From assembly GCF_002327085.1 (NCBI RefSeq), contig NZ_CP023429.1, forward strand, positions 682,001 through 746,000: a stretch of 64,000 nucleotides of DNA. The letters run 5' to 3'. Positions 49,058 through 59,248 of this stretch are shown here, one piece after another. Within the stretch, counting starts at the first letter, position 1; each line of letters starts with the position of its first letter. The DNA comes from Neisseria weixii (GTDB lineage: Bacteria; Pseudomonadota; Gammaproteobacteria; Burkholderiales; Neisseriaceae). A program made the translations under genes and the position numbers. The notes under the pieces are model-generated. The model made no database searches. It was not told the DNA's origin and was given only the letters and a program-made list of their open reading frames with translations.

Positions 49058-50098
49058 ATGAAAGCTATGGTGTACCACGGAGCGAACGATATCCGTTTTG
49101 AAGAAAAGCCGCGCCCTGAAATTATCGACCCGACCGATGCGGTAGTAAAAATCGTTAAAACCACAATTTGTGGTACTGACTTAGGCATTTGGAAAGGTAA
49201 AAATCCGGAAGTTGCCGATGGCCGCATTCTCGGTCATGAAGGTGTAGGTATTGTAGAGGAAGTAGGTTCGGCTGTAAAAAATATCAAGGCAGGCGACAAG
49301 GTTATCATTTCTTGCGTAAGCAAATGTTGTACTTGCGACAACTGTAAAAAACAACTCTATTCACACTGTCGTAATGGTGGCTGGATTTTGGGCTACATGA
49401 TTGACGGCACACAAGCCCAATACGTGCGCACGCCTTATGCCGACAACAGCTTGATTCCGTTGCCTGATTCGGTAAATGATGAAGTGGCTTTGTTGTTGAG
49501 TGACGCCCTGCCGACCGCACATGAAATCGGTGTGCAATATGGCGATGTAAAGCCGGGTGATACCGTATTTATCGCCGGTGCCGGTCCTGTGGGTATGTCG
49601 GCTTTGTTGACCGCACAGCTTTACAGTCCTGCAGTATTGATTGTTTGCGACATGGACGAAAACCGTCTGAAAATGGCAAAAGAGTTGGGGGCGACCCATT
49701 TAATTAATCCAAGCTCTGGTAATGTGGAAAAACAAGTATTCGATATTGTTGGTAAGGACGGCGTAGACTGCGCGATTGAAGCAGTCGGCATTCCGGCTAC
49801 TTGGGACATGTGTCAAGAAATCGTGAAACCGGGCGGCCATATCGCGGTAGTTGGTGTACACGGTCAGCCGGTTGATTTCAAACTGGAAAAACTGTGGATC
49901 AAAAACCTTGCCATTACCACCGGTTTGGTGAACACCAATACCACCGAAATGCTGCTGAAAGCGATTTCGACCAGCTCGGTAGATTATACCAAAATGATTA
50001 CCCATCGCTTTAAATTCAGTGAATTGGAAGAAGCGTATCATGTGTTCAAACATGCATCTGAAAATCAAGCCATGAAAGTGGTGTTGATTGCGGATTAA
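49058..50098 (+). CDS. zinc-dependent alcohol dehydrogenase
   Basis: 346 residues of the medium-chain dehydrogenase family: GRILGHEGVGIVEEVGSAVK, catalytic-zinc ligands (TTICGTDLGIW, GHE), structural-zinc cysteines CVSKCCTCDNCKKQLYSHC, and NAD-binding GAGPVGMSALLTA. Substrate cannot be told; small primary or secondary alcohols are likely. AAAGGAG precedes the ATG and a clear promoter lies upstream. Confidence 0.92.
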   Translation: MKAMVYHGANDIRFEEKPRPEIIDPTDAVVKIVKTTICGTDLGIWKGKNPEVADGRILGHEGVGIVEEVGSAVKNIKAGDKVIISCVSKCCTCDNCKKQLYSHCRNGGWILGYMIDGTQAQYVRTPYADNSLIPLPDSVNDEVALLLSDALPTAHEIGVQYGDVKPGDTVFIAGAGPVGMSALLTAQLYSPAVLIVCDMDENRLKMAKELGATHLINPSSGNVEKQVFDIVGKDGVDCAIEAVGIPATWDMCQEIVKPGGHIAVVGVHGQPVDFKLEKLWIKNLAITTGLVNTNTTEMLLKAISTSSVDYTKMITHRFKFSELEEAYHVFKHASENQAMKVVLIAD

Positions 50099-50138
50099 TT
50101 AGTCAGGATGTGATTTACATCACGCTACTGTTTGGAAG

Positions 50139-50171
50139 AAGCCGTCTGAAACATATGTTTCAGATGGCTTT
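50139..50171. terminator. DUS-like hairpin after adh
   Basis: AAGCCGTCTGAAACA faces TGTTTCAGATGGCTT with one mismatch and Ts. Confidence 0.65.
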
Positions 50172-50225
50172 GTGATTTTATGCTTTAAGCTCCCGCTACT
50201 GATTGATTAATGACAATTAAACTAA

Positions 50226-50262
50226 AAGGCCGTCTGAAAGCAAATACTTTCAGACGGCCTTT
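50226..50262. terminator. inverted AG-DUS pair after acnB
   Basis: AAGGCCGTCTGAAAG faces CTTTCAGACGGCCTT; ends acnB on the minus strand. Confidence 0.75.
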
Positions 50263-50282
50263 GATGGTTTAGCCTACGCTAA

Positions 50283-52867
50283 TTATACATTCACTTTTTC
50301 GGCAACTTCGTTGTAGGTGGCGATTTCGTTGAAGTTCATATAGCGGTAGATTTGATCACCGTTTTCATCGATGATACCGATGTTGGCTTGGTATTCTTCG
50401 ATGGTTGGGATTTTACCCAGTTTAGAGCAAATCGCGGCTAATTCTGCCGAACCTAAGAACACGTTGGTATTTTTACCTAAGCGGTTCGGGAAGTTACGGG
50501 TTGAAGTCGACATTACAGTCGCGCCTTCGCGCACCTGTGCTTGGTTACCCATACACAATGAGCAGCCCGGCATTTCCATGCGTGCGCCGGCACGGCCCAA
50601 TACACCATAGTGACCTTCGTCGGACAGTTGTTTTGCATCCATTTTGGTCGGTGGCGCAATCCACAGGCGAACCGAAGTATCGGTTTTGCCTTCGAGCAAT
50701 TTAGAAGCCGCACGGAAGTGGCCGATGTTGGTCATACAAGAACCGATGAACACTTCGTCAATCACAGTGCCTGATTTTTCAGACATGAAGCATACGTCGT
50801 CCGGATCGTTCGGGCAGGCGATGATTGGCTCTTTGATGTCGTCCATGTTAATTTCGAGAACCGCCGCATATTCGGCATCGGCATCGCCTTCCAACAATTG
50901 CGGATCAGCCAACCAAGCTTCCATGGCTTTAATGCGGCGTTCCAAAGTGCGGGCATCTTTATAACCATCTGCGATCATGTTTTTCATCAACACGATGTTA
51001 GAAGTCATGTATTCGATGATCGGCTCTTTGTTCAGCTTCACGGTACAACCGGCTGCGGAACGCTCTGCAGAAGCGTCAGACAATTCAAATGCCTGTTCAA
51101 CTTTCAAATCGGGCAAACCTTCGATTTCCAAGATGCGGCCGGAGAAGATGTTTTTCTTGCCGGCTTTGGCAACCGTAAGCAAACCGTTTTTAATGGCATA
51201 CAATGGAATCGAGTTCACCAAATCGCGCAAGGTCACGCCCGGTTGCAATTTGCCGCTAAAGCGTACCAATACAGACTCAGGCATATCCAAAGGCATAACG
51301 CCGGTTGCCGCGGCAAAGGCTACCAAGCCAGAACCGGCAGGGAATGAAATGCCGATTGGGAAACGGGTGTGTGAGTCGCCACCGGTGCCGACTGTATCCG
51401 GCAACAGCAAACGGTTTAACCATGAGTGAATCACACCGTCACCCGGGCGTAGCGATACGCCGCCACGAGTAGAGATAAATTCAGGCAATTCTTTGTGGGT
51501 ACGTACGTCAACCGGTTTCGGATAAGCTGCGGTGTGACAGAACGACTGCATAACCATATCGGCAGAGAAACCCAAGCAAGCCAAGTCTTTCAACTCGTCG
51601 CGGGTCATCGGGCCGGTGGTGTCTTGTGAACCGACAGTCGTCATGCGTGGTTCGCAGTAAGTACCCGGGCGAACACCTTGACCTTCAGGTAAGCCACATG
51701 CGCGACCAACCATTTTTTGCGCCAATGAGAAACCAGCTTTGGTTTCAGCAGGTGCTTGCGGCAAGCGGAATTTATCAGAAGCAGGCAGACCCAAAGCTTC
51801 GCGCGCTTTGGCAGTCAAACCACGGCCAATAATCAGGTTAATACGACCACCGGCTTGCACTTCATCCAACAATACTTGAGATTTCAACACAAATTCTGCA
51901 ACAGTTTCGCCGTTTTTCACGATTTTGCCTTCGTATGGCAAGATGTCGACAACGTCACCCATTTGCAGAGCTGATACGTCTACTTCGATTGGTAATGCGC
52001 CAGAGTCTTCTTGGGTATTGAAGAAAATCGGGGCAATTTTACCGCCTAAACATACGCCACCGAAGCGTTTGTTCGGTACGAAAGGAATATCTTCACCAGT
52101 GTGCCAGATTACAGAATTGGTCGCTGATTTACGCGAAGAACCGGTACCCACTACATCGCCAACGTAAGCGACAGGGTGGCCTTTGGCTTTCAATTCTTCC
52201 AATAATTTGATTGGACCCACTTCGCCCGGTTTATCAGGGTTGATACCGTCGCGCGGGTTTTTCAGCATAGCCAAGGCATGCAGAGGAATGTCGGGACGGC
52301 TCCATGCATCAGGTGCGGGAGACAAGTCGTCAGTGTTGGTTTCGCCGTCAACTTTGAATACGGTTACCGTAATTTTTTCAGGAACAGCTTCGCGAGAAGT
52401 AAACCATTCGCATCAGCCCATGATTGCAACACTTCTTTAGCATGAACATTGCCTTTTCCGGCTTTTTCTTGTACATCGTGGAATGAATCGAACATCAACA
52501 ATGTGTGTTTCAAACCTTTGGCAGCGATAGGTGCCAATTGGTCATTGTCGAGTAATTCGATTAACGGATGGATGTTGTAACCGCCGAGCATGGTGCCGAG
52601 CAATTCGGTGGCGTATTCTGCAGAAATCAATGGGCTGGAAGCGCTTCCTTCGGCAACGGCAGCCAAGAAAGAGGCTTTCACTTTGGCGGCATCATCTACG
52701 CCCGGCGGAACACGGTTAACCAACAGGTCAACTAAGAATTCACCTTCGCCTTCAGGCGGGTTTTTCAACAGCTCGATCAAGTCGGCAGTTTGCTGTGCAT
52801 CGAGAGGGAGGGGAGGAATACCAAGGGTGGCGCGCTCAGCAGCGGCTTTGCGATAGGCTTCTAACAT
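50283..52867 (-). CDS. acnB: aconitate hydratase B (one homopolymer contraction)
   Basis: Reads [20 protein letters not shown] to SWADANG, then breaks; one added A at 52401-52403 restores [20 protein letters not shown] and the remainder, 861 residues, the normal size. FeS ligands in [19 protein letters not shown] and [13 protein letters not shown]-cycle enzyme. Loss of this core gene would be unusual, so the break is very likely a sequencing error. Confidence 0.95.
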
Positions 52868-53120
52868 CTCTTTGTTCCTTTATGGTGTTTTTCTTCTGAG
52901 GGATTGCGAAAGTTTGCGTTAAAGATTGTGAACAATCCTTCTTTATCATCATAGACTAATTTTAAAGAAATGAAAATACTCTTGTTGTAAGATGTAATAA
53001 AGATTTTTTCTCATATTAAGAATTAGGCCGTCTGAAAATATCTGAGCGTAAAGCGATACTTTAAACAACAGATTTTTCAGACGGCCTGTTTACGCAATGA
53101 TTTGATATTGCAAATTATTT
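52868..53120. other. intergenic region between acnB and clpX
   Basis: AT-rich, holds the acnB promoter region and a DUS pair (53025-53036 and 53075-53086) with a long loop that may terminate clpX. No ORF seen. Confidence 0.5.
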
Positions 53121-53261
53121 GAGACCTTTGCAAAATCCCTATCTTTGGCACATTTCTTCATTATACGCTGCTCGAAAGCTTGCCTATCTTGATGATATCT
53201 CTTCGTCCTCTGTGCTGCGACAACTTTGAACTGCACTCAAATCTAGGGTTTTGCAAAGCTC
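53121..53261. mobile_element. 141-bp MITE-like element with IS5-type ends
   Basis: Left end GAGACCTTTGCAAAATCCCT and right-end complement GAGCTTTGCAAAACCCTA form terminal inverted repeats like those of Neisseria IS5-family elements (GAGACCTTTGCAAAA). No transposase. Inserted directly after the clpX stop (TAA 53263-53265); TTATTT flanks both sides approximately. A shorter relative lies at 56780-56837. Confidence 0.65.
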
Positions 53262-53262
53262 T

Positions 53263-54561
53263 TTATTTGGTATTTTTGCGCGTTTTTTTCGCGGCTGCGT
53301 TAAGCTCTTTGTATTCGCTGCCGTCAGCCAGCAGCAATATTGGGTCTTCGCCTTTGTCAATGACATTTTGATTGATAACGACTTTTTTCACGTCTTTCAA
53401 GTCCGGCAATTGATACATGGTGTCGAGCAGGCAGCGTTCGACAATCGAGCGTAAGCCACGCGCACCGGTTTTGCGCTCCATCGCTTGCTTGGCAATACTG
53501 CGCAAGGCATTTTCTTCGATTTCCAATTCGACATTTTCCATGCCGAATAAGATTTGATATTGCTTAACCAAGGCGTTTTTCGGCTTTGTTAGGATGTTAA
53601 TCAGGGCATCTTCGTCCAGTTCGGCCAAGGTGGCGATCACCGGCAAACGGCCGATTAATTCAGGAATCAGGCCGAATTTGATTAAGTCTTCCGGTTCGAC
53701 GGTTTCGAACAATTCGGAAATATTGATGTTTTCGTCTTTGCTGTGTACCGCTGCACCAAAGCCGATGCCGCCTTTTTCCGTACGTTGGCGGATGACTTTT
53801 TCTAGTCCGGCAAACGCGCCGCCACAAATAAACAGGATGTTGGTGGTATCGACGTTGATGAATTCCTGATTCGGATGTTTGCGGCCGCCTTGTGGCGGAA
53901 CGCTGGCAACCGTGCCTTCAATCAGTTTCAGCAAAGCTTGTTGCACACCTTCTCCCGATACGTCTCGAGTAATGGACGGGTTGTCGCTCTTGCGGGAAAT
54001 TTTGTCGATTTCATCAATGTACACAATCCCGCGTTGTGCTTTTTCGACATCGAAATCGCATTTGCTCAATAGCTTGGTAATGATTTGCTCCACGTCTTCA
54101 CCGACATAGCCGGCTTCGGTTAGGGTGGTGGCATCGGCCATTACAAAAGGCACGTCTAATTTGCGCGCCAAGGATTGCGCCAACAAGGTTTTACCGGAAC
54201 CGGTCGGGCCGATCAGCAAAATATTGGATTTGGATAATTCAACATTGCCGTTGGCTTTGGGGTGGCGTAAGCGTTTGTAATGGTTGTAAACAGCAACCGC
54301 CAAGGCTTTTTTGGCGTGCTCTTGGCTGATAACGTGGTCGTTAAGGTTGGCCACGATTTCGGCAGGAGTCGGCAGCGCACTGTTTTCGGTAGTTTTGATG
54401 TCGCTTGATTCGGCTGGTGCGCCGCTATCGGAGTCTTGCAGCATAACACCGCAGGTTTCAACACATTCGTTACAAATAAAAGCGTGCTCGCCTTCAATCA
54501 AATTTTTGACTTCGTGTTCTGACTTGCCGCAGAACGAGCATGAGCGTTTTTCTTCAGACAT
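53263..54561 (-). CDS. clpX: ClpX ATPase subunit of the ClpXP protease
   Basis: 432 residues. Zinc-binding C4 domain [11 protein letters not shown] and [12 protein letters not shown]+ Walker A GPTGSGKT, Walker [11 protein letters not shown], and the sensor GRLPVIATL. Unfolds and feeds substrates to ClpP. The C-terminus KKTRKNTK ends at the MITE-like insertion. Intact. Confidence 0.97.
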   Translation of the reverse strand: MSEEKRSCSFCGKSEHEVKNLIEGEHAFICNECVETCGVMLQDSDSGAPAESSDIKTTENSALPTPAEIVANLNDHVISQEHAKKALAVAVYNHYKRLRHPKANGNVELSKSNILLIGPTGSGKTLLAQSLARKLDVPFVMADATTLTEAGYVGEDVEQIITKLLSKCDFDVEKAQRGIVYIDEIDKISRKSDNPSITRDVSGEGVQQALLKLIEGTVASVPPQGGRKHPNQEFINVDTTNILFICGGAFAGLEKVIRQRTEKGGIGFGAAVHSKDENINISELFETVEPEDLIKFGLIPELIGRLPVIATLAELDEDALINILTKPKNALVKQYQILFGMENVELEIEENALRSIAKQAMERKTGARGLRSIVERCLLDTMYQLPDLKDVKKVVINQNVIDKGEDPILLLADGSEYKELNAAAKKTRKNTK

Positions 54562-54830
54562 AATTTATTCTTTAAGATATTAATATGAAAGCCGCGAAGA
54601 AATCTTTCCGGCATGATTTCTTAGTAAAGCGGTTAAGTATAATAAGTATCGCTGGGTTTATCAAATTTGCCGGTGAGTTGTTGCGAAAATTTCCACATCG
54701 CATTAAATTTAAGGAAAGCTTGCAAACAAACGCAAAAATTCAATGAGTTGCTTTACATTTTTTTTAAAATTGCCGAAAATGTTGGAATATATTGATTGAA
54801 ATGTTGAACAAATCTGTGAAAGATACCGCT

Positions 54831-55772
54831 ATGTCAGTAAAAAAATGGTGTAACAAATTAAGTGCGGCCTGCTTGGGCGTGGCACTCGCGGCAAGTGTAT
54901 TTCCGGCTGCCGCCGATGATATGGACGTATTGGGCCAGTTTTTAGAACAGAATTTCCCAACCCAGCAAGACCCGTTGGGCGCATTTGCCGAAACGCAAGC
55001 CGGTAAGGTGGAAGCCCAAGCCATGATGGCAGGGCCTTTGCTTTTGTCGCAATCTGCGCTGATTCTGAATAACCGCACGGGCGAAGTGTTGTATCAGAAA
55101 AACGCCAATCGTGTGATGCCGATTGCGTCGATTTCCAAATTGATGAGTGCGATGGTGATTTTGGATGCCAAGTTGGATATGAACCAAATGGTTGAAATTA
55201 CACCGGCTGAAATTGACCGTTTGAAAGGCACCGGCAGCCGTTTGGGTATAGGTACTACCTTAACCCGCAGCGAATTGCTGCATTTGAGCCTGATGAGCAG
55301 CGAAAACCGTGCGACACATGCTCTGGGGCGCACTTATCCGGGCGGTATGAGCGCGTTTGTCGCAGCGATGAATGCCAAGGCACAAAGCTTGGGTATGTAC
55401 AACAGTCGTTTCTATGAGCCGACCGGTTTGGATTTCCGTAATGTCTCTACGGCACATGATTTGAGCCGTTTGGTTGCGGCAGCGAGTAAATATCCGTCGA
55501 TTCGTTCAAATTCAACGTCTAATTATGGCTCGGTTTATACCGTTCGCGGTCGTCAAAGCTATAAAAATTCCAATGCCTTGGTTCGAGAAGGCTCATGGAA
55601 TATCGAATTACAGAAAACCGGTTACACCCGTGAGGCAGGCCGTTCAATGGTGGTAAAAGCCAATGTGCAAAATCAGCCGGTCACCATCGTATTGCTGAAT
55701 TCACCAAGCTCGCTGACACGAGTAAACGACGCGCGCAGTATCCAATCCTGGATGTTGCAAACCCGTTCGTAA
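54831..55772 (+). CDS. pbpG: PBP7-type D-alanyl-D-alanine endopeptidase
   Basis: 313 residues from ATG 54831 (upstream ATG 54801 lacks a ribosome site). Signal peptide ending AAADD. Catalytic motifs SISK (IASISKLMSAM), SxN in SSENRA and KTG in LQKTGYT. Periplasmic peptidoglycan DD-endopeptidase. Followed by an inverted DUS terminator. Confidence 0.92.
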   Translation: MSVKKWCNKLSAACLGVALAASVFPAAADDMDVLGQFLEQNFPTQQDPLGAFAETQAGKVEAQAMMAGPLLLSQSALILNNRTGEVLYQKNANRVMPIASISKLMSAMVILDAKLDMNQMVEITPAEIDRLKGTGSRLGIGTTLTRSELLHLSLMSSENRATHALGRTYPGGMSAFVAAMNAKAQSLGMYNSRFYEPTGLDFRNVSTAHDLSRLVAAASKYPSIRSNSTSNYGSVYTVRGRQSYKNSNALVREGSWNIELQKTGYTREAGRSMVVKANVQNQPVTIVLLNSPSSLTRVNDARSIQSWMLQTRS

Positions 55773-55784
55773 TGATTTGGTTAA

Positions 55785-55838
55785 AAAAGGCCGTCTGAAG
55801 ATCATCGGAAAGATACAAGGTTTCAGACGGCCTTTTTA
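55785..55838. terminator. inverted AG-DUS pair with long loop
   Basis: AAGGCCGTCTGAAG faces TTTCAGACGGCCTTTTT. Confidence 0.65.
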
Positions 55839-55919
55839 CGTATATTTTACGTATAAAAGCATTTGAAACCACCTTTACACGTTATATTGTGTCCATTAAC
55901 TGGTAACTGGGAGCCATTT

Positions 55920-56690
55920 ATGACGATTCAAAACAAACATTATGCATGGTTAACCGCTGCTTTGTTGGCGGTGACGGGTTGTACTTCAGTGGCGGACATG
56001 GTCGGTTATGATTCTGCTGCTTTAAACCAAAGCGCCGCGAAAAACTATACGCAGGTCATGCAAAAGGCGCAAAGCCAAGGCGTTTTGGATATCACATCGC
56101 AAACCGCACATCGCGTTCATGCCGTATTCAACCGCATGAAGCCTTATGCCAATCAGGCTAACGGCACCGGCGTGCCGTTTAGTTGGCAGATGAATGTGAT
56201 TCGCAGCAATGAAATAAACGCATGGGCGATGCCGGGCGGTAAAATGGCGATGTACACCGGCATGGTGGAGCGACTGAAGCTCACTGATGATGAAATTGCT
56301 GCTGTAGTTGGTCATGAAATGACCCATGCTTTGTTAGAGCACAGCAAAAAGGCCATCGGCGGCCAAGTCTTGACCGGTATCGGCGGCTCGATTTTGGCCA
56401 GCGCAACCGGAGTAGACGGTAATTTGATCGGTTTGGGTGCGGACTTGGCGGCGACCAAACCGTTTTCGCGTTATCAGGAAAATGAAGCCGATGCCGGCGG
56501 TGTGCGCCTGATGGCACAGGCCGGTTATAATCCGCAAGCGGCCATCAGTGTTTGGCAGAAAATGAATCAAGCACAAAGCGGTACACCGATTTCGGTTTTA
56601 TCCACACACCCGGCTAACGATGCGCGCATTAACGCCATCCGTAAAATGCTGCCGGAGGTGATGCCGATTTACGAGCGCAACAAACGTTGA
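55920..56690 (+). CDS. M48-family metalloprotease lipoprotein
   Basis: 256 residues from ATG 55920 (GGGAG upstream). Lipobox AVTGC, then the M48 motif VVGHEMTHALLEHS (HExxH) and YQENEADAGGVRL with the third zinc ligand. LoiP/YggG-like periplasmic quality-control protease. Ends with RNKR. Confidence 0.92.
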   Translation: MTIQNKHYAWLTAALLAVTGCTSVADMVGYDSAALNQSAAKNYTQVMQKAQSQGVLDITSQTAHRVHAVFNRMKPYANQANGTGVPFSWQMNVIRSNEINAWAMPGGKMAMYTGMVERLKLTDDEIAAVVGHEMTHALLEHSKKAIGGQVLTGIGGSILASATGVDGNLIGLGADLAATKPFSRYQENEADAGGVRLMAQAGYNPQAAISVWQKMNQAQSGTPISVLSTHPANDARINAIRKMLPEVMPIYERNKR

Positions 56691-56714
56691 TTTAAAGCTG
56701 AAATAGAAATGATG

Positions 56715-56757
56715 AGGCCCTCTGAAACGAATGGCCCGTTTCAGACGGCCTTTTTTG
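56715..56757. terminator. DUS hairpin with a one-base variant
   Basis: AGGCCCTCTGAAACG (one mismatch from AG-DUS) faces CGTTTCAGACGGCCT, with six Ts. Confidence 0.7.
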
Positions 56758-56779
56758 ATGAATACGGTTCGGAGTTACA

Positions 56780-56837
56780 ACAGCACAGAAAGCGAAGACA
56801 TATCATCTAGATAGGCAAGTTGAGACTTTTGCAAAAG
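56780..56837. mobile_element. partial copy of the MITE-like element
   Basis: CAGCACAGAAAGCGAAGACA, ATATCATCTAGATAGGCAAG and a right end GAGACTTTTGCAAAAG match the complement of 53121-53225 with an internal deletion. Opposite orientation to the 141-bp copy. Confidence 0.6.
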
Positions 56838-56863
56838 CCTCGGTTGATATGCTGTCTGAAACC

Positions 56864-57571
56864 TTACATCTGAACCGAGCCATCAACCGTAATGCTGATT
56901 TCTTCCGTACCAGGCGAGGCAGTTTCCACTGTATCCATCATCATGGCGGCTTCCGGTGCGGCGGCGCGATACATTTTACTTTCGGCCATTTGACCTGATT
57001 GCACACTGTTGCTGCCGATGTGGCCTAAGTTGATTTTGACGATTTTGTAATCGCGGTGGCCTAAGGTTTCAGCCAAAGTTTGCGCGCGTTGCTTGAAGCG
57101 GATGATGGCTGATTTACTCACTTCGTCAATCACTGATTCGCGTTTTTCTTTGGATACGCTGAAATAGGTGTATTCGACATGGGCATCATTTTGGGTATCG
57201 GCAATCAGACGGTTGAGCGCGGCGAAGTCTTTGCTTTCCACTTTGAAATCAGCGCGTTCTTCCCAGCCGGTTTGCGTGCGCTTGCCGTTTGTGTATTGAT
57301 AACGCGGTGAAACGTTGCGGCTGAGTAGCTCGGTTTTGAAAGCGCTGTTTTTGGCTTGTCGGTTGAAACTATTGAATTTTCTGATAAATGCCGCATTCAC
57401 TGCCTGACGATCTTTGCCTTCGGCACGCACTTGGAAACGGGCGGTCATGGTGTCGCGCGGCACTTCCATCACAGCGCTTTCGGAAAATTCGACAATATTG
57501 TAATTTAATTGTTCGGCGGCGGCGGGCAGGGCCGCGGCAAATAATAAAGCGGTTAAAGTCGGGCGGAGCAT
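56864..57571 (-). CDS. SIMPL-domain (DUF541) periplasmic protein
   Basis: 235 residues from ATG 57571 (AAGGAA upstream). Signal peptide (LFAAALPAAAEQ), then SIMPL text: VEFSESAVMEVPRDTMTARF, ISRN-like LSRNVSPRYQYTNGKRTQ, RAQTLAETLGHRDYKIVKIN. Function of the family is poorly known, linked to oxidative stress. Confidence 0.85.
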   Translation of the reverse strand: MLRPTLTALLFAAALPAAAEQLNYNIVEFSESAVMEVPRDTMTARFQVRAEGKDRQAVNAAFIRKFNSFNRQAKNSAFKTELLSRNVSPRYQYTNGKRTQTGWEERADFKVESKDFAALNRLIADTQNDAHVEYTYFSVSKEKRESVIDEVSKSAIIRFKQRAQTLAETLGHRDYKIVKINLGHIGSNSVQSGQMAESKMYRAAAPEAAMMMDTVETASPGTEEISITVDGSVQM

Positions 57572-57714
57572 GGCTTTTCCTTTCGGGTGATTTATAGGGC
57601 AATAATCTAGCATATTGTTATACAAAATGGTATCAGGCCGTCTGAAAATACGTTTCACTTGTCGCGATTTTGTGTTCGAGGGTCTTGGTTATGTTTATAA
57701 AACCGGCGGTTTAT

Positions 57715-59118
57715 TTAGCCAAAGAACCCCATTTTTACTTGAATCAGTTTTTCCAGTTCGCGCAACACGCGTCGGCGGGAAACGAAGAAAATCACATGGT
57801 CGCCTTCTTGCAGGATTTCATCGGTATGGTGCCCCATAATCACTTCTTCACCGCGCACAAGCGCAGCAAAATGGCAACCGGTCGGCCAGTTAACATCGCT
57901 GATTTTGCGGCCGACAATGGCGGAAGTGTTTTCATCTCCATGCACAATCACTTCAATTGCCTCGGCCGTACCGCGGCGCAACGGATGCACGGCCACCACG
58001 TCGCCGCGGCGGATGTGTGCCAGAATCGAGCCGATGGTAGTCAGGTGGGGAGAAACCACGATATCAATTTTGTTGCCTTCCAGCAAATCAACGTAGCTGG
58101 AGCGGTTGACAATGGCAATAACGCGCTTGGCACCGAGGTTTTTTGCCAGCAGGCTCGACATGATGTTGTTTTCGTCATCATTGGTCAGCGCGCAATAAAT
58201 ATCGATTTCGTCGATGTATTCTTCGTTGAGCAGCGATTCATCATTCGCCGATCCGTGTAGCACCAAGGTATTGTCGAGATTTTCTGCCAGCCATTCGGCG
58301 CGGGTGGCGTTGTATTCGATGATTTTGATGTCGTATTTGTTTTCCAGTTTTTTAGCCAAGCGGTAGCCGATGTTGCCGCCTCCGGCAATCATGATGCGCC
58401 GGCTGCGTTGTTCTTTCGGGCGCAATTCGCGGATGATGGCATCGATATTGTCGATGTTGGCGACAAAAAACACCTCGTCACCTTCGATAATTACGGTTTT
58501 CGATGACGGCACAATCAGGCGGTTGTTGCGGTAGATGGCGCAGATTTGGCAGTCGATGCCTTCAGGCAGATGAGCGTTGATGTCGGCAATTTCCTTGCCA
58601 ACGAGTAAGCCTCCTTGCCTCGCCTGAACAATGACCATCTGCACTTTATTGTCGGCGAAATTCAAGACCTGCAACGTGCTGCTATAGCTGAGCAGGCCGA
58701 CCAATTGCTCAGTCACCAATTGCTCGGGGCTGATGGTTTCGGTGATGTCGAAAATATTTAAGCTGTTGCTGTCTTCGCCTTCTTTGTTGGGAAAACTGTA
58801 TTCCAAATATTCACTCGAACGCACGCGTGCGATGCGGTTGGGTACGTTGAAAATATCAGCAGCGATTTTGCAGGCAACGATATTGGTTTCGTCACTACGG
58901 GTCAGCGCAAGCAGCAAATCGGCATCGGCGGCGGCGGCTCGTTCCAACACGAAAGGAGATGCGCCGTTGCCGATGATGGTTTGCACATCGAGCTTGCTGA
59001 GCTGTTGCAGGGCTTTTTCATCGACATCGACGATGGTAACGTCATTGCTGGATAAGGAAGCAAGGTTTTGGGCAACGGTCGAGCCGACTTGGCCGCTGCC
59101 GAGAATCAGGATTTTCAC
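57715..59118 (-). CDS. trkA: Trk potassium uptake regulator TrkA
   Basis: 467 residues starting at GTG 59116-59118 (MKILILGSGQVGSTVAQNLA). Two tandem Rossmann domains (GSGQVG at residues 7-12 and GGGNIG near 238) each followed by a TrkA_C domain. Binds NAD(H) and gates TrkH/TrkG. Longer frames upstream lack a ribosome site and run through an uptake sequence. Confidence 0.95.
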   Translation of the reverse strand: MKILILGSGQVGSTVAQNLASLSSNDVTIVDVDEKALQQLSKLDVQTIIGNGASPFVLERAAAADADLLLALTRSDETNIVACKIAADIFNVPNRIARVRSSEYLEYSFPNKEGEDSNSLNIFDITETISPEQLVTEQLVGLLSYSSTLQVLNFADNKVQMVIVQARQGGLLVGKEIADINAHLPEGIDCQICAIYRNNRLIVPSSKTVIIEGDEVFFVANIDNIDAIIRELRPKEQRSRRIMIAGGGNIGYRLAKKLENKYDIKIIEYNATRAEWLAENLDNTLVLHGSANDESLLNEEYIDEIDIYCALTNDDENNIMSSLLAKNLGAKRVIAIVNRSSYVDLLEGNKIDIVVSPHLTTIGSILAHIRRGDVVAVHPLRRGTAEAIEVIVHGDENTSAIVGRKISDVNWPTGCHFAALVRGEEVIMGHHTDEILQEGDHVIFFVSRRRVLRELEKLIQVKMGFFG

Positions 59119-59161
59119 GGTAATTGAATTGAGAATAAACAGAATGCGTTTATTGTATAAC

Positions 59162-59219
59162 AAAGGCCGTCTGAAAACGAAGTTTCTGCGGAGCAAAAAC
59201 GAATTTTCAGACGGCCTTT
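59162..59219. terminator. inverted AG-DUS pair
   Basis: AAAGGCCGTCTGAAAACGAA and TTTTCAGACGGCCTTT flank a short loop between the DASS transporter and trkA. Confidence 0.7.
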
Positions 59220-59248
59220 ATTCATGTTAGGTCAATTTACGGTGTTGA

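Noticed and set aside
50283..52867. acnB as a split pseudogene
   Set aside because: Single T/A-run contraction in an otherwise perfect core gene; error is far more likely.
53184..53366. Small minus ORF over the clpX end and MITE-like element
   Set aside because: It is the clpX frame's shadow plus the repeat; no independent support.
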